Counted from the stretch's first letter, positions 17,065 through 28,616 are shown. The stretch: DNA of 64,000 nt from Pseudomonadota bacterium (GCA_022572185.1 JACZWL010000004.1:1-64000), one strand, 5' to 3'. Notes: a model not told the origin generated them from the letters alone. Made by a program: numbers and translations.

Positions 17065-17826
17065 TTAGGAAATGTCTTTCCAAATTTGTTTCTTGAGCAT
17101 CACTGCAAGGATGAGGAATACGCCCAAAAACATCAGTACCCATATCCCGATAGCACGTCTCCTCAATTGCACCGGCTCACTCATGTAATCCAGAAAATTG
17201 ACGGTATCGCGAACAAACGATTGAAACTCATCGGCTGACATGCTCCCTTCGCTGATTGGCTCGAATCTTTCAAATACCAATTCAGTCCCGCCCCCCCCTT
17301 CTACTGCGTGTTCTACAAATATCGCTTTCTGATAGCCCTGCAGCTCCCAGAGAATGTTGGGCATGCTCGTTCCATGCAACAAGATGTTGTCCACGCCTGT
17401 AGGACTATCCGGATCCACATAGAAGCTTTGCAGGAAATTAAATACGTAGTTTATTCCCCGACTGCGTGGAACCACCGAGAGATCTGGCGGCGGATTACCA
17501 AACCATCGTGTAGCGTCATCGTCCCGCATCGTTCGCTGAATCGTATCGTGGGGCGTCTCGGCATTGAACATCAAATTTTCGATTAGTTGATCTTCAGTGA
17601 GTCCCAGATCCCTGCCCATCCTGTTGAAACGTACATACTTTGCCGAGTGACAGCCGGAGCAATAATTCATGAAATTTCGAGCGCCGCGCTGTAATGATGC
17701 GGTGTCGCCAACATTATTATTTGCCGGCAACATTTCGATGGCGCTATCTTTCGCAGCAAGAGTGCTTGCACACGCCAGGAGCAGCATCGATAACAACACC
17801 TTCACGAAGCTGCCGGACCTATCCAT
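17065..17826 (-). CDS. petC: Cytochrome c1 subunit of the bc1 complex
   Basis: The 253-residue cytochrome c1 has an N-terminal signal sequence, the heme motif CSGCH (56-60) followed by KYVRFNRMG, the ligand-methionine region HGTSMPNILWELQG, and a C-terminal membrane anchor (RRAIGIWVLMFLGVFLILAVMLKKQIWKDI). It receives electrons from the Rieske protein and passes them to soluble cytochromes. ATG 17826 is preferred; TTG 17835 lies directly against the ribosome binding site. The gene overlaps the end of petB by a few bases. Confidence 0.93.
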   Translation of the reverse strand: MDRSGSFVKVLLSMLLLACASTLAAKDSAIEMLPANNNVGDTASLQRGARNFMNYCSGCHSAKYVRFNRMGRDLGLTEDQLIENLMFNAETPHDTIQRTMRDDDATRWFGNPPPDLSVVPRSRGINYVFNFLQSFYVDPDSPTGVDNILLHGTSMPNILWELQGYQKAIFVEHAVEGGGGTELVFERFEPISEGSMSADEFQSFVRDTVNFLDYMSEPVQLRRRAIGIWVLMFLGVFLILAVMLKKQIWKDIS

Positions 17827-19069
17827 GCCAGACAACCCTCTCAGGCACCGGTTTGGTCTTGTCTATTACGGTGTAGTAGGGCATCAAAAGAAAAAACCCG
17901 AAATACAGTATTGTAAAAACTCGCGCCATCATCACGAATATTCCGGTGGCGGGCTGCGTCCCCAGCCACGCAAGCACCAGAAAACTGATGGTGAAGATGG
18001 CGAGCGCCAACTTGTAAAGCCAGCCGCGGTAACGGATCGATTTGACGCGGGATCGGTCAAGCCAGGGCAGGAACAGCGGCAGCACTACCCCCGCTGCCAT
18101 CGTCATTGCGCCGAGCAACTTGTCCGGCACTGCGCGCAACATCGCGTAATACGGTGTGAAATACCAGGCTGGCTGGATGTGTTCCGGTGTTACGCGAATA
18201 TTTGCGGGATCAAAGTTTGCGTATTCAAGAAAATAACCACCCATTTCCGGGGCGAAAAAGACGACGGCGCAAAAGAATATCAAGAAAACAATGATCGCAA
18301 CCAGGTCCTTGCTCGTGTCATACGGATGAAACGCGACGCCGTCCAGAGGAACACCATCGGGCCCTTTGTGGTCCTTGATCTCGTTTCCGTCCGGATTGCC
18401 TGAGCCCACTTTATGCAAGGCAACAATATGAACAAAGACGAGGGCGATCAAAACCAACGGCAATGCGATTACATGGAGTGCGAAGAAGCGATTCAACGTG
18501 ATGTCCGAAATCGAGTAATCGCCGCGAATATATTCGACCAGCGTATCGCCAATCACCGGAATCGCACCGAACAGCGAAATAATGACCTGTGCCCCCCAAT
18601 AGGACATCTGACCCCAGGGTAACAGGTAACCCGCGAACGCCTCGGCCATCAGCACATAAAAGATCAGCATGCCGATAATCCAGACCAACTCCCTCGGCTT
18701 TTTATACGACCCATATAGCATCGCTCGATACATGTGGAGATACACAACGATGAAAAACGCCGACGCTCCGGTCGAATGCATATAGCGGATCAACCAGCCG
18801 AATTCGACGTCCCGCATAATGTATTCCACAGAGGCAAAAGCCTCCGCCGCTGACGGCTTGTAACTCATCGTCAGAAAAATACCGGTGACCAGTTGAATAA
18901 CCAGCACAAAAAAACCGAGGACACCGAAGAAGTACCAGAAATTGAAGTTCTTTGGCCCGTAATACTCCGTAGCGTGTTCTTTGATGACTTTCGTAAGCGG
19001 AAAACGATCGTCAATCCACTTTATTAACCCGCCTTTCGGGGCCCCGATTTCAGATTCGATGCGCGCCAT
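17819..19069 (-). CDS. petB: Cytochrome b subunit of the bc1 complex
   Basis: The 416-residue full-length cytochrome b has eight predicted helices. Visible landmarks are the two heme-b histidine helices (around RYMHSTGASAFFIVVYLHMYR and LNRFFALHVIALPLVLIALVFVHI), the Qo-site PEH motif (VTPEHIQPAWYF), and GQMSYWGAQV. It holds both quinone sites of the complex. The ATG overlaps the petA stop (TAATG). Together with petA and petC it makes a complete canonical bc1 complex in addition to the ACIII genes at the left end. Confidence 0.95.
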   Translation of the reverse strand: MARIESEIGAPKGGLIKWIDDRFPLTKVIKEHATEYYGPKNFNFWYFFGVLGFFVLVIQLVTGIFLTMSYKPSAAEAFASVEYIMRDVEFGWLIRYMHSTGASAFFIVVYLHMYRAMLYGSYKKPRELVWIIGMLIFYVLMAEAFAGYLLPWGQMSYWGAQVIISLFGAIPVIGDTLVEYIRGDYSISDITLNRFFALHVIALPLVLIALVFVHIVALHKVGSGNPDGNEIKDHKGPDGVPLDGVAFHPYDTSKDLVAIIVFLIFFCAVVFFAPEMGGYFLEYANFDPANIRVTPEHIQPAWYFTPYYAMLRAVPDKLLGAMTMAAGVVLPLFLPWLDRSRVKSIRYRGWLYKLALAIFTISFLVLAWLGTQPATGIFVMMARVFTILYFGFFLLMPYYTVIDKTKPVPERVVWHG

Positions 19070-19653
19070 TATGCTGCCCCCGATTCGGCACCAAGCATGA
19101 TAACGTCATTCTGGATGAACCTGTATGGCGGCACCCGCATGTTCGTCGGTGCGGGCACACCTTTGTACACACGGCCGGCAAGGTCAAACTTCGAGCCATG
19201 ACATGGACAAAAGAAACCACCAAACCAATCTGCGGCCGGTCCGACCTCGAATTGTTCAAGTGGCGCGCAACCCAAATGGGTACAGGAACCTTCGACGACC
19301 AGAAATTCGGGCTTACGTGAACGATATTCATTGACAGCGAAGTCCGGTTGCTGATCCGCATTAAGAGAATCCGGATCATCGAGATATTCGGTGACCTTTG
19401 GCAGTCTTGCCAGCATGTCCTCCGAACGCCTTAGGACGAACACCAGCCTGCCGCGCCAAATGACACGAATCATCTCACCGGGCTCGAGTGATCCAACAGC
19501 GACTTCGACCGGCGCCCCCTGCGCCTCTGCGCGCGCGCTGGGCTTCAATGAAGCAACGAACGGTATCGCGGCAAGCGCAATACCTGCACCTCCGGTTACG
19601 GCGGTGGCAACAGCTAGAAAATGACGTCTATTGCGGTCAACGTCATCCGTCAT
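19069..19653 (-). CDS. petA: Rieske iron-sulfur subunit of the bc1 complex
   Basis: The 194-residue Rieske protein has a Tat-type N-terminal anchor (NRRHFLA then a hydrophobic helix at about 13-35), a hinge, and the cluster domain. Box I is CTHLGC (124-129) and box II CPCHGS (149-154), giving the two Cys and two His [2Fe-2S] ligands. ATG 19653 is chosen because GGGAG lies upstream and the family starts here; the reading frame is open for 44 more codons without homology. It is the first gene of the petABC-sspAB operon. Confidence 0.94.
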   Translation of the reverse strand: MTDDVDRNRRHFLAVATAVTGGAGIALAAIPFVASLKPSARAEAQGAPVEVAVGSLEPGEMIRVIWRGRLVFVLRRSEDMLARLPKVTEYLDDPDSLNADQQPDFAVNEYRSRKPEFLVVEGSCTHLGCAPLEQFEVGPAADWFGGFFCPCHGSKFDLAGRVYKGVPAPTNMRVPPYRFIQNDVIMLGAESGAA

Positions 19654-19872
19654 AATGGCACTCCCGTATGCCGACCTAGGGCGGTCGTTTTTTGCTTTGC
19701 CCGAAAACTGGTAGATTTGCAGCAGACCCTTTTTGCCGTCAGGATGGCGGTCGAATCGGGGCTGGGTGCGGAACCAGTGGCGCATTATACACGCGGCTGC
19801 TCAGAATTGGCTAGGCGCTGCCGGGAAACGTAATCAGTCCCCCAATGATCCAGCGTGATCCGAGGATGTCGT

Positions 19873-20955
19873 GTGGCCCGACTCAAATCGGCTCTGATTT
19901 TTCTATTGCAGTCCGTAATCGTCGGCCTGGCTGCCGCATTTCTCGTGGTCCTGATCCGGCCGCAATGGCTGCCGATTGTCGGCGGCAACAGCGAAAACAG
20001 CTCCGGTAAGGCGATCTCCTATGCCGACGCGGTCGATATCAGTGCGCCGGCGGTCGCGAACGTTTATGCAAAGCAACTCGTACAGGCCAGCGTCACACCC
20101 GATGCGCGAAGCCGCTTTCGACTGAACACCAACCTCGGGTCCGCCGTGGTCATCGACCCCGAGGGATATCTGGTCACAAACTGGCACGTTATCAGTGGTG
20201 CTACGGAGATTCGTGTGCAAATGTCGGACGGGCGCATCGCCAATCCGCAACTTGTCGGCTATGACGCGGAGACCGATCTCGCGCTCCTGAAAGTCGATCT
20301 CGGTACATTGCCGGCCATGCCGCTGGGCCGATCCGACCAGCTCCGAATCGGCGATGTCGTGCTTGCGATTGGTAATCCCTACGGGCTGAGCATGACCGTC
20401 ACGCAGGGAATCGTGAGTGCGACAGGGCGCAGCCTTCTCGGCTTGTCGACATTTGAAAATTTTATTCAGACAGACGCTGCGATCAACGAGGGCAACTCCG
20501 GCGGCGCGCTCGTGAATTCTTCGGGGCAGCTTGTTGGCATAAATACAGCTGTGCTGGCACAGGATGCCGGTACGTCCGGTATAAGTTTCGCGATTCCTGT
20601 CGATCTCGTTCGCGGCGTTGTGGAAGAGATCAAGAGAAACGGCAGGGTCATTCGCGGCTGGCTTGGTGTTGAGCCTGACGACCTCACCCGGGCCGAATTT
20701 CAAGCACTGGGATTGGATCCGAACGTCGGCATCCTGTTGTCTCGTGTTTACGAGGGCGGTCCGGCGGCCGCAGCCGGGCTCAGGCGGAACGATGTGATTC
20801 TCTCGATCAACGGTGAACCCATACGTAGCGGACAGCAGGCACGCTTGCTCGTGGCTGGTTTGCGCCCGGGCGATAAGGTTGACCTGGTGGGCTGGCGAGA
20901 CGGGCGTCGTTTCACGACGACGATGCTGGCCGGTGAACGCCGGCGCGAACGCTGA
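19873..20955 (+). CDS. degS: DegS/HtrA-type periplasmic serine protease
   Basis: A 360-residue membrane-anchored S1C protease. One N-terminal helix (about 8-28) is followed by the trypsin-like domain with the triad H105 (TNWHVISG), D135 (DAETDLALL) and S209 (GNSGGAL), then a single PDZ domain (about 250-350). One PDZ plus an anchor fits DegS, which senses misfolded outer-membrane proteins and cleaves RseA to release sigma-E. GTG 19873 follows GAGGA at good spacing; another GTG lies at 19855. It is divergent from petA and convergent with murA. Confidence 0.88.
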   Translation: MARLKSALIFLLQSVIVGLAAAFLVVLIRPQWLPIVGGNSENSSGKAISYADAVDISAPAVANVYAKQLVQASVTPDARSRFRLNTNLGSAVVIDPEGYLVTNWHVISGATEIRVQMSDGRIANPQLVGYDAETDLALLKVDLGTLPAMPLGRSDQLRIGDVVLAIGNPYGLSMTVTQGIVSATGRSLLGLSTFENFIQTDAAINEGNSGGALVNSSGQLVGINTAVLAQDAGTSGISFAIPVDLVRGVVEEIKRNGRVIRGWLGVEPDDLTRAEFQALGLDPNVGILLSRVYEGGPAAAAGLRRNDVILSINGEPIRSGQQARLLVAGLRPGDKVDLVGWRDGRRFTTTMLAGERRRER

Positions 20956-20993
20956 AATTCGCTCGTCAATTCCAGCGCCTGTCAGGAGGAGCT

Positions 20994-22518
<1,525 letters not shown>

Positions 22519-22718
22519 AATTTCTGTTGTTCACGAGTGGCCCTGGATCGCGCAGTTTAACAAAACCGGGAGGCAGCCCAACACGCTTTGCTGATTGTGT
22601 ATTATTGGCGTCCCGGGCCGCTTTTGCGAATAGCCGGGTTCCGGTAACAAATAGCGCGGACTGCTGGTCTGAATTGCCCGCGGGCCGCTATGACAATAGT
22701 GATCAAAACATCTGAAAT

Positions 22719-23684
22719 ATGCCTGGCAACTTTGCTGAACTTATTGTTGGCCTGCTCCTCCTGATCTGGGGGGCCGACCGGCTGGTCTACGGTGCCGCGG
22801 CCACCGCGAGAAACCTTGGTGTAGCGCCGCTGCTCATCGGCCTGACCATTGTGGCATTTGCCACCTCGGCGCCGGAAGTGCTGATATCCATCATCGCCGC
22901 AATCCGGGGGGAAACGGACCTGGCGGTAGGCACCGCCATCGGTTCGAACATTGCCAATATAGGGCTGGTGCTGGGCAGCGTCGCCCTGATAAGGCCAATC
23001 GAGATGACATCCGCGACGCTGCGACGTGAAATGCCGGCGCTGCTGGCAGTAACGCTTCTCACCGTAGCCCTGTTTCTCGATTCCTACCTGAGCCGTGTCG
23101 ACGGGCTTGTGCTCCTGACCGGTTTGTTCATCGTGATGATCTGGTTGACCCGGCTCGGTTTCCGCTCATCGGCAAGCGATCCGATAACCGCGGAATATGA
23201 GGCAGAAATTCCTCACCACGTCAGCACGCGAGTGGCCATATTCTGGCTGGTCATCGGTCTGGCTGCGCTGCTGGTCGGCGCAGAATTGCTGGTGGACGCC
23301 GCAATCGAGATCGCTCATGCACTGGGGGTCACCGAGCTGGTTATCGGCATCATACTGGTCGCCCTGGCCACCAGCCTGCCCGAACTCGCCGTATCCATGG
23401 TCAGCGCCCTGAAAGGCGAGTATGGACTGGCACTGGGTACTATCGTCGGATCGAATATTTTCAATTTGCTGGCAGTGATCGGCATCGCAGCGGTCATCGA
23501 GCCTGCGAAGTTACACCCGTCTGTGCTGTCCCTGCACATATTCGTCCTGGTGGCCTTCACGCTGGTCCTGTTTGCCATGACCTATGACTACGACGGCAAA
23601 GGGCGTATCTCCCGGCTTGAGGGCGCGGCACTTTTGATCGCATTTCTTGCCTATGACGCGTATGTGATAGCGCAAAACGTTTAA
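22719..23684 (+). CDS. yrbG: Calcium/sodium antiporter, YrbG family
   Basis: The 321-residue inner-membrane protein has about ten helices in two inverted halves. Each half carries the antiporter alpha-repeat: ATSAPEVLISI with GSNIANIGLVLG, and ATSLPELAVSM with GSNIFNLLAVIG. These belong to the Na+/Ca2+ exchanger superfamily. It starts at ATG 22719 and heads the rightward run into kdsD, as in enterics. Ion specificity in this family is inferred from relatives; a physiological role is uncertain. Confidence 0.9.
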   Translation: MPGNFAELIVGLLLLIWGADRLVYGAAATARNLGVAPLLIGLTIVAFATSAPEVLISIIAAIRGETDLAVGTAIGSNIANIGLVLGSVALIRPIEMTSATLRREMPALLAVTLLTVALFLDSYLSRVDGLVLLTGLFIVMIWLTRLGFRSSASDPITAEYEAEIPHHVSTRVAIFWLVIGLAALLVGAELLVDAAIEIAHALGVTELVIGIILVALATSLPELAVSMVSALKGEYGLALGTIVGSNIFNLLAVIGIAAVIEPAKLHPSVLSLHIFVLVAFTLVLFAMTYDYDGKGRISRLEGAALLIAFLAYDAYVIAQNV

Positions 23685-23735
23685 ACTGGTGGCTCGGTCC
23701 TTCTTGGACCACTAGCTACATTCACCGGAGCCAAT

Positions 23736-24719
23736 TTGCCCCCAGACCTGAAACCCGACGAACTCCTTGCGCTGGCAAGGCAGGTGCTTGATATCGAATC
23801 ACGTGCCGTCGAGCAGCTGAAATCCCGGCTTGATGTGTCTTTTGCGACCGCCTGCGCCCTTTGTCTCGCAACCAGTGGCCGGGTCGTTGTTACCGGCATG
23901 GGTAAGTCCGGGCACATTGGCAGAAAAATTGGCGCAACGCTCGCGAGTACTGGCACGCCATCATTTTTCGTTCATCCTGCCGAAGCGAGCCACGGCGACC
24001 TGGGAATGATTACACCGAATGATTTGCTCCTGGCAGTGTCCTACTCAGGAGAAACCGAGGAAATCGTAACAATACTGCCATTGATCAAGCGGATGGGTGT
24101 AAAGCTGATTGCCATGACCGGCAAGCTTGGATCGACCCTCGCGAAGGCAGCCGATGCCCACCTCGACGTCAGCGTGGCTGAGGAAGCCTGCCCATTGAAC
24201 CTCGCGCCAACTGCAAGTACGACAGCAACGCTCGCAATGGGCGACGCGCTCGCGGTCGCCCTTTTGCAAAGCCGTGGCTTCACTGCGGAAGACTTTGCGT
24301 TGTCGCATCCCAGCGGCAGCCTCGGCAAGCGCCTTTTCTTGCGTGTGGCAGACGTCATGCACGGTGGTGATGAAATCCCGTCAGTCGGTGTTGACGCCCA
24401 TCTCAGCGACGGCCTCGTGGAAATGACGCAAAAGAGTCTTGGCATGACAGCCGTTGTCGATAAGGATAAGCACCTGCTCGGCATTTTCACCGACGGCGAT
24501 TTGCGTCGCGCACTGGACGCGGGCATTGACGTTCACAAGACAATAATGAAGTCGGTCATGCACCGCGAATGTAAGGTAACCGGGCCGGATATTCTCGCCG
24601 CGGAAGCTGTACGCGTCATGGAAGAACACAAAATAACAGGGCTGCTTGTCACCGATGATGAAAACCGTCTGATCGGCGCACTGAATATTCATGATCTGTT
24701 CAGAGCAGGCGTGATGTGA
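23736..24719 (+). CDS. kdsD: D-arabinose 5-phosphate isomerase
   Basis: The 327-residue enzyme interconverts ribulose 5-phosphate and arabinose 5-phosphate, the first step towards KDO. An N-terminal SIS sugar-isomerase domain (TGMGKSGHIGRKIGATLAS, HPAEASHGDLGM) is followed by paired CBS domains from about residue 205. The start is TTG 23736 seven bases after GGAG. Its stop overlaps the kdsC GTG, so the two KDO genes are translationally coupled. Confidence 0.93.
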   Translation: MPPDLKPDELLALARQVLDIESRAVEQLKSRLDVSFATACALCLATSGRVVVTGMGKSGHIGRKIGATLASTGTPSFFVHPAEASHGDLGMITPNDLLLAVSYSGETEEIVTILPLIKRMGVKLIAMTGKLGSTLAKAADAHLDVSVAEEACPLNLAPTASTTATLAMGDALAVALLQSRGFTAEDFALSHPSGSLGKRLFLRVADVMHGGDEIPSVGVDAHLSDGLVEMTQKSLGMTAVVDKDKHLLGIFTDGDLRRALDAGIDVHKTIMKSVMHRECKVTGPDILAAEAVRVMEEHKITGLLVTDDENRLIGALNIHDLFRAGVM

Positions 24720-25219
24720 ACGCTCGGGACCAAACGCTTGCCGGCGTGCGCCTGGTGGCATTCGACATTGACGGCGTCTTTACAGACGGCCGTTTTTATT
24801 TGTCAAACGATGGCGTCGAGTCCAAGGCCTTTCATACGCACGATGGTTTCGGTGTCAGGCAACTACTCGAGGCCGGTTTGGCAGTTGCCGTTATCAGCGG
24901 TCGTCAATCGGCGGCCGTTGACAGGCGCATGACTGAACTCGGCGTGCAATACGTCATGCAGGGAAACTCCGATAAAGTGGCGGCGTTTGAGGCGCTCGTC
25001 AAGAAATTGGGCATAAGTGACGCACAAGCCGTGTATGTGGGCGACGACGTGCCCGACCTGCCGCTCCTGCGCCGAGTCGGTTTTTCCGTCGCCGTCAGTA
25101 ACGCACATGATGACGTCAAGGCCGAAACCGATTACACGACCGCCAGTGCAGGCGGCTTCGGCGCGGTCAGGGAAGTTTGTGACCTGATACTCCACGCCCG
25201 GCGGAACAACAAGGGTTGA
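24716..25219 (+). CDS. kdsC: 3-deoxy-D-manno-octulosonate 8-phosphate phosphatase
   Basis: A 167-residue HAD-superfamily phosphatase of the cap-less C0 type. The nucleophile motif is FDIDGVFTDG, motif II VISGRQS, the lysine is in GNSDKV, and the last motif is YVGDDVPDLPLL. It releases phosphate from KDO-8-P. The GTG start overlaps the kdsD stop by GTGA. The sequence runs on into the LPS transport genes without a break. Confidence 0.93.
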   Translation: MNARDQTLAGVRLVAFDIDGVFTDGRFYLSNDGVESKAFHTHDGFGVRQLLEAGLAVAVISGRQSAAVDRRMTELGVQYVMQGNSDKVAAFEALVKKLGISDAQAVYVGDDVPDLPLLRRVGFSVAVSNAHDDVKAETDYTTASAGGFGAVREVCDLILHARRNNKG

Positions 25220-25224
25220 ATTCG

Positions 25225-25782
25225 ATGTCGGCGCGCGGCATTTTAGGATTCGTGGCGCTGCTCCTTGCGGCTGCCGGCAGCTGGTATCTGTCCGGCTCCC
25301 TGGGCAAGTCAGAAATTGTGGAGACCTCGGGAAATGCGATGCCAGACGGCTATTATCTGAAGTCGGCGAGGATTCTTGGCACAGGAAGTGACGGCCATCT
25401 GCTTTACGAAATTGAAGCCGATTATGCAGAGCAACTGGAGGGCGCAGACATAGTCTTTCAGAATGTCCGGATTCGATATTCGCAGGACGCCCAAGTGAAT
25501 TGGGTCCTGAATGCCGACACCGCAATCATCACCCATGATCAGCAGCGGGTGATCCTGAAAGGGCACGTACGAGCGGTAAATTCCGAAGGATTTGACGGAC
25601 AAGTTACCGAAATTAGAACTGAGTATCTCGAATTCGAGCCAGACGCCTACCGGGCGCAGACAGATAGCCGGGTTCAGATTCGCATAGGCGCGCGAAGCCT
25701 CACGGCGACCGGCATGCTAGCATTGCTGCAGGAGAACCGTCTGGAACTGAAGTCGAACGTCAGCGGCAAGTTTGTTCCATAA
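25225..25782 (+). CDS. lptC: LPS export protein LptC
   Basis: A 185-residue bitopic protein with one N-terminal helix (GILGFVALLLAAAGSWYLSG) and a periplasmic beta-jellyroll that hands LPS from LptB2FG to LptA. Sequence conservation is low, as usual for LptC, but length, anchor and position between kdsC and lptA are decisive. ATG 25225 has AAGGG at about nine bases; TTG 25216 overlaps the kdsC stop and would add three residues. Confidence 0.87.
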   Translation: MSARGILGFVALLLAAAGSWYLSGSLGKSEIVETSGNAMPDGYYLKSARILGTGSDGHLLYEIEADYAEQLEGADIVFQNVRIRYSQDAQVNWVLNADTAIITHDQQRVILKGHVRAVNSEGFDGQVTEIRTEYLEFEPDAYRAQTDSRVQIRIGARSLTATGMLALLQENRLELKSNVSGKFVP

Positions 25783-25793
25783 TATCAAATTGT

Positions 25794-26459
25794 ATGCAAG
25801 ATTCCCGCTTCAAAATTTTCGTTGTCTTGGCTGTTTTTGTGCCGGGGCTGGTAACGGCTCAAATTGATGACCTGAGACTACCAATCTCACTCGACGCCGA
25901 CTCTTCCGAATACGACGGCAAGAGCACGATGGTTGTGTTCCACGGGCTACGCCTGACTCAGGGCAGCATGGGAATCGAAGCTGACGAGGCCCGTGCCAAC
26001 AAACTCGATTTTGAGGACAGCGTTTGGCAACTCTCCGGCAATGTGATTATCGATGTCGAAAACGGGCATATTGAGTGCGACTCAGCCGACCTGACTTTTT
26101 CCAACTATGTGCTGATTCTCGCAACGATCACGGGCTCGCCGGCATCGTTCGAGATGCACCGTCCCAACAGTTCGGAACCGACCTACGCCGAAGCCGCCCG
26201 ACTCGAATACGACCTGGTCCGAGGAATCATCGAATTCTCCGGGCAGGCGAAAATAACTGAGAATGGCAACCAGATTTCATCGAGCTATCTCGTCTATAAC
26301 ATCAGTGAACAGCTGATAAACGCCCAGTCGGGTGGAGACGGTGATCCAAAGGTAAGAATTACCTACACGCCGAAAAAAGCTGTGGAGCCGAGTGCCCCTG
26401 AAGGCAGCGACGAAACGAATCCCGGCAGCCCTGAAGGATCCGAAGAAGGCGGTCGATGA
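25794..26459 (+). CDS. lptA: LPS transport periplasmic bridge protein LptA
   Basis: The 221-residue protein has a signal peptide ending near VTAQ and an OstA beta-jellyroll ([20 protein letters not shown] through VRITYTPKK). LptA oligomers form the LPS bridge across the periplasm. An acidic, Pro/Ser/Glu/Gly-rich tail of about 25 residues follows the fold and is longer than in E. coli LptA. The stop overlaps lptB by ATGA. Confidence 0.88.
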   Translation: MQDSRFKIFVVLAVFVPGLVTAQIDDLRLPISLDADSSEYDGKSTMVVFHGLRLTQGSMGIEADEARANKLDFEDSVWQLSGNVIIDVENGHIECDSADLTFSNYVLILATITGSPASFEMHRPNSSEPTYAEAARLEYDLVRGIIEFSGQAKITENGNQISSSYLVYNISEQLINAQSGGDGDPKVRITYTPKKAVEPSAPEGSDETNPGSPEGSEEGGR

Positions 26460-27181
26460 GTATTCTCAGCATTCAGGATATTTCCAAACGTTACAAGTTC
26501 CGCGAAGTCGTCAAGTCCCTCTCTCTCGAAATAATGAGCGGCGAAGTCGTCGGCCTTCTCGGTCCTAACGGCGCCGGGAAAACGACGGCCTTCTATATGA
26601 TTGTCGGGCTTATCCCCGCGGACAAAGGCCGTATCCTGCTCGACGGTAAGGACCTGACCGCATTGCCGATGCACAAGAGAGCAGCGCTGGGGCTCGGCTA
26701 TCTGCCGCAGGAAGCATCGATTTTCCGCAAGTTAAGTGTTGAACAAAATGTCCTCGCGATTCTTGAATGCCGCGACGACCTTGACCGTGCAGGACGCGAG
26801 CAGGAGCTCGATCAGTTGCTCGACGAACTGCATGTGGGTCATGTTCGCACGAGCCTTGGTATCAGTCTTTCCGGCGGTGAGAGGCGTCGCGTGGAAATCG
26901 CACGCGCGCTTGCCGCGAACCCAAGATTTGTGTTGCTGGATGAGCCATTCGCGGGTGTCGATCCCATTTCAGTACTCGATATTCAGAGAATAATCAGGCA
27001 TTTATGCGACCGTGAAATCGGCGTACTAATCACTGACCATAATGTGAGAGAAACCCTCGGAATATGCAGAAGAGCCTATATACTGAATGATGGTAGCCTG
27101 ATCGCTTCAGGATCGCCTGAGGAGATTCTGGAAAATCAGCACGTTCGGGAAGTGTATCTCGGACAGGAATTCACACTTTGA
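26456..27181 (+). CDS. lptB: LPS export ABC transporter ATP-binding protein LptB
   Basis: The 241-residue ABC ATPase powers LPS extraction with LptF and LptG. It has Walker A GPNGAGKT, the Q-loop in LPQEASIF, signature LSGGERRR, Walker [14 protein letters not shown] and the switch histidine in ITDHNVRET. LptF/LptG are not in the window, as in many gammaproteobacteria where they are unlinked. It is followed 43 bp later by rpoN. Confidence 0.95.
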   Translation: MSILSIQDISKRYKFREVVKSLSLEIMSGEVVGLLGPNGAGKTTAFYMIVGLIPADKGRILLDGKDLTALPMHKRAALGLGYLPQEASIFRKLSVEQNVLAILECRDDLDRAGREQELDQLLDELHVGHVRTSLGISLSGGERRRVEIARALAANPRFVLLDEPFAGVDPISVLDIQRIIRHLCDREIGVLITDHNVRETLGICRRAYILNDGSLIASGSPEEILENQHVREVYLGQEFTL

Positions 27182-27224
27182 AGACAGATACGAGAACTGC
27201 ACATCAGGACCGGACTATCCGCTA

Positions 27225-28616
27225 TTGAAGCTGTCACTTGAATTAAAGCTTGGACAAACGCTGACGATGACGCCGCAGTTGCAGCAGGCGATTCGTTTGT
27301 TGCAGTTGCCGTTGCTCGATCTCAGTGCGGAAATACAAGAAGCGCTTGAAGAAAATATCATGCTGGAGATGGAGGGTCTTCCGGACCCACCGAAGACCGG
27401 CAGTGAGACGACTGCCGAAATTGAGACGATCAAGGCAGAGGACAGCTGGCAGTCCAGTTCGATAGGGCGTATTCAAGACAGCGGGTGGAATGGCGAAGGA
27501 CGGCCAATTAATGAATATGCCGACCAAAGCGGCCAGACGCTTCGTGAGCATTTGTTATGGCAGGTCGAACTCGAGAACTTCAGCCCGCGCGAGGCGATTA
27601 TCGGCGAGGCGATTATCGACGCAATAAACGATGACGGCTACCTGACAACGGATCTCGTCGATATCCTGGGCAGCATCGGCGAAGAAGCTCAGGTGTCGGA
27701 GGATGAGGTAAAACAGGCACTCGGCAAGGTACAGCGTCTGGATCCGGTCGGCATCGGCGCAAGATCACTTTCCGAATGCATCCTGCTGCAATTGCGCCAG
27801 CTGGATCCCGGCACGCCCGGGCTGGAACTGGCCAAGAGCCTGGCAGAAAACCACCTGGATTTGATTGCGAACCAGGAATACGCGGAGTTACGGCGCAGTC
27901 ACCGCGCTTCCGAGGAGGACCTGGACACCGCGCTGGCCCTGGTCAAAAGCTCCAATCCCAAGCCTGGTCTCGCGGTAAGCCCGGAATCGACTGAATATGT
28001 CATACCGGATGTCTTTGTTCGCAAAATCGATAACCGCTGGCAGATCGAGATCAGCTCATCCGGCATTCCGCGCCTGTCCGTGAACCAAAAGTATGCGCAA
28101 CTGTTGCGTGGAAACGGCGACCACGCTGCTCTCCGGTCTCAGCTGCAGGAAGCCCGCTGGCTTGTGCGAAGCCTTGAAATCCGTAATGAAACGTTATTGA
28201 AAGTCGCGACCTGCATCGTCGCACGCCAAACTGAGTTTTTGGCGCATGGCGACGAGTCAATGAAGCCGCTAGTATTGAAGGATGTCGCCGAAACGATTGG
28301 CATGCACGAATCAACAATATCCCGCGTGACGACCAACAAGTACATGCATACACCACGCGGCGTATTTGAGTTCAAATATTTCTTTTCCAGTCACCTCTCG
28401 ACAGCGGGCGGCGAAGATCAGTCCTCGACCTCTGTGCGGGCAAAGATTCGCAAGCTTATCGGCGGTGAGAACCCCGTCAAGCCGCTCAGCGACAGTAAGA
28501 TCGCAAGTCTCCTCGCCGACGCGGGCATCACAGTTGCGAGGAGAACGGTTGCGAAGTACCGCGAAGCTATGAAAATCCCATCTTCCAGCGAACGCAGGGT
28601 TCGGAAACCGAAATGA
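27225..28616 (+). CDS. rpoN: RNA polymerase sigma-54 factor
   Basis: A 463-residue sigma-54. Region I is glutamine/leucine-rich (LKLGQTLTMTPQLQQAIRLLQLP), region II is acidic and variable, and region III carries the core-binding and DNA-binding parts. The RpoN box near the C-terminus reads ARRTVAKYRE, which recognises the -24 element. The start is TTG 27225. It directs nitrogen, motility and other activator-dependent promoters; no target promoter was identified in this window. Confidence 0.95.
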   Translation: MKLSLELKLGQTLTMTPQLQQAIRLLQLPLLDLSAEIQEALEENIMLEMEGLPDPPKTGSETTAEIETIKAEDSWQSSSIGRIQDSGWNGEGRPINEYADQSGQTLREHLLWQVELENFSPREAIIGEAIIDAINDDGYLTTDLVDILGSIGEEAQVSEDEVKQALGKVQRLDPVGIGARSLSECILLQLRQLDPGTPGLELAKSLAENHLDLIANQEYAELRRSHRASEEDLDTALALVKSSNPKPGLAVSPESTEYVIPDVFVRKIDNRWQIEISSSGIPRLSVNQKYAQLLRGNGDHAALRSQLQEARWLVRSLEIRNETLLKVATCIVARQTEFLAHGDESMKPLVLKDVAETIGMHESTISRVTTNKYMHTPRGVFEFKYFFSSHLSTAGGEDQSSTSVRAKIRKLIGGENPVKPLSDSKIASLLADAGITVARRTVAKYREAMKIPSSSERRVRKPK

